Shown here piece by piece: positions 6,675 to 7,548 of a stretch of DNA of 7,548 nucleotides (the first letter of the stretch is position 1; the number at the start of each line of letters is the position of its first letter). The position numbers were made by a program, and so were the translations under genes. The notes beneath the pieces are model-generated. The model ran no database searches. It saw only the letters and a list, made by a program, of their open reading frames with translations, and was not told the DNA's origin. Origin of the DNA: JBOGJG01 sp050747825 (GTDB taxonomy: Bacteria > Acidobacteriota > UBA6911 > RPQK01 > JBOGJG01); NCBI GenBank assembly GCA_050747825.1, contig JBOGJG010000447.1:1-7548 (forward strand), written 5' to 3'.

Positions 6675-7548
6675 TAGGCCGCAACCAGGATCTCGGTTCC
6701 GCTTATATTCGTTTGGACGGTCCACTTGAAGTATTCTTCCGAGCCCACCTTCAGCACCGACTGTTCCGTGAAAGTGAAGGTGTAGGCCGCGGTCTGGTTT
6801 TCCTCCTGGATGGACTCGCTGTCGATCTTCAGGTTGGGGATCTCAATGGTGACCGAATGATCGTAGCTACCTGAGATGTTGGCTCCCGTCAGTACGACCT
6901 TGAGCATGCACTCGGTATTGTTCAGGAACAAATCCCGCCTGGCGCTGGCGATGTAGGCGGTGAGGGACCCCGAGATCGCCTGCTTGCCGATGAGCACCTT
7001 TGAGAGGAGCTTTTCGTCGCCCGAGGCGTTGCCTGGCAAATACCAGGGCTGCGCGTCCTGGGTGACTTTCAGGTCGAAGGATAGGACTTCCGCCGAGATA
7101 TCCGATCCCGCCCCGGAGCCGAAAGTGAAGACGGCCTTGACGATCTTGAAGAAACTCTGACCCGAAGACAGGGCCGGCAGGGCCGTGGCGTCTGTGGCCT
7201 GCTTGCGGCCGAAACCTTCCCAGGCGATCGTGACGTGATCGGTTCTCTGGCCTCGCACGGAGAAGCTGTTGATCACCGCACCGGAGATCAGTTTTTGATA
7301 TTCCGCGCCCATTTTCTCAATGAGGGACGTGGAGAGGCAATTGGCGTTGGTCAGCGGATCCTGAAAAGTCAGCTCGTGCTTGTACACCGAGGGGGCGCCC
7401 GCACTGTCGGGCTGGGTGGTCACCAGCTTGCCCAGCACGAATGCCGGAGCGTGCAGGGCGGAGAGCTGGCTCATCGAAAGCTCACGGGAGGGGATCGCGA
7501 TTCGTTGCGTGACCGGGTCCCAGAACGTGGTGAAGGAATGCCCTTTCC
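6674..7548 (-). CDS. Major tail tube protein, 5' end outside the window
   Basis: Probable tail tube subunit, which stacks in rings to form the hollow shaft through which DNA leaves the capsid. The visible part is 290 residues. It is rich in beta-strand-like segments with the layout of phage tail tube proteins of the Phage_tube_2 type: a 'plain' N-terminal part, then YKHELTFQD, a Gly-rich turn near GAVINSFSVRG, and a C-terminal half of alternating polar and hydrophobic residues ending TNISGTEILVAA. The family call is from pattern memory and position, not a search. An ATG lies at 7474, but the same frame stays open to the window edge. Those 24 extra codons read like protein (FTTFWDPVTQRIAIPSREL) and have about three quarters G or C at the third position, so the true start is probably beyond 7548. 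The TAG stop at 6676-6674 overlaps the next gene's GTG by one base. Position upstream of chaperone and tape measure fits a tube protein. Confidence 0.75.
   Translation of the reverse strand, partial: KGHSFTTFWDPVTQRIAIPSRELSMSQLSALHAPAFVLGKLVTTQPDSAGAPSVYKHELTFQDPLTNANCLSTSLIEKMGAEYQKLISGAVINSFSVRGQRTDHVTIAWEGFGRKQATDATALPALSSGQSFFKIVKAVFTFGSGAGSDISAEVLSFDLKVTQDAQPWYLPGNASGDEKLLSKVLIGKQAISGSLTAYIASARRDLFLNNTECMLKVVLTGANISGSYDHSVTIEIPNLKIDSESIQEENQTAAYTFTFTEQSVLKVGSEEYFKWTVQTNISGTEILVAA

Noticed and set aside
6675..6725. Glycosyltransferase start at ATG 6725
   Set aside because: It would overlap the tube gene by about 50 bases and add a charged tail before the first beta strand of the fold.

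Overview
The window is part of the tail-morphogenesis module of a long-tailed bacteriophage or prophage. Every gene I can support lies on the minus strand, so transcription runs from position 7548 toward position 1. The order (tail tube, chaperone with a frameshift extension, very long tape measure, minor tail protein) is the classical siphovirus-type order. No sheath, integrase, host gene or tRNA is visible, so the sequence does not say whether this is a free phage or a prophage. The DNA is moderately GC-rich with GC-rich third codon positions. The host is bacterial but cannot be named.

In transcription order: (1) 7548-6674, tail tube protein, cut by the window edge. (2) 6674-6045, a small glycosyltransferase with a GTG start. 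(3) 6048-5578, a class I SAM-dependent methyltransferase with a GTG start. (4) A 91-bp leader at 5577-5487, the only real intergenic gap, carrying inverted and direct copies of a TGAGAGGCT element. (5) 5486-4677, a tail assembly chaperone candidate. (6) An open -1 frame, 4683-4255, joined to gene 5 by a canonical A AAA AAC slippery heptamer at 4689-4683, with a stop codon and a 7-bp stem just downstream. This is the G/GT arrangement of phage lambda. (7) 4252-347, a 1301-residue tape measure protein with a TTG start. (8) 346-1, the first 115 residues of a discoidin-like minor tail protein, cut by the other edge.

The tube protein would form the tail shaft. The G-like and GT-like chaperones would coat the tape measure and recruit tube subunits around it, and the tape measure would set tail length. 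The minor tail protein probably belongs to the tip or baseplate. The glycosyltransferase and methyltransferase interrupt the usual tube-to-chaperone order. They look like accessory genes that modify a virion or host-surface glycan, though their substrate is not readable from sequence. Apart from the leader, junctions are 0-2 nt apart or overlap by 1-4 nt and often use weak or non-ATG starts, which suggests translational coupling along one polycistronic message. I see no terminator and no convincing promoter.

The most informative observations are the programmed -1 frameshift signal, which explains how the downstream 142-residue reading frame is expressed, and the alternative hairpins over the chaperone start region, which could tune chaperone supply.
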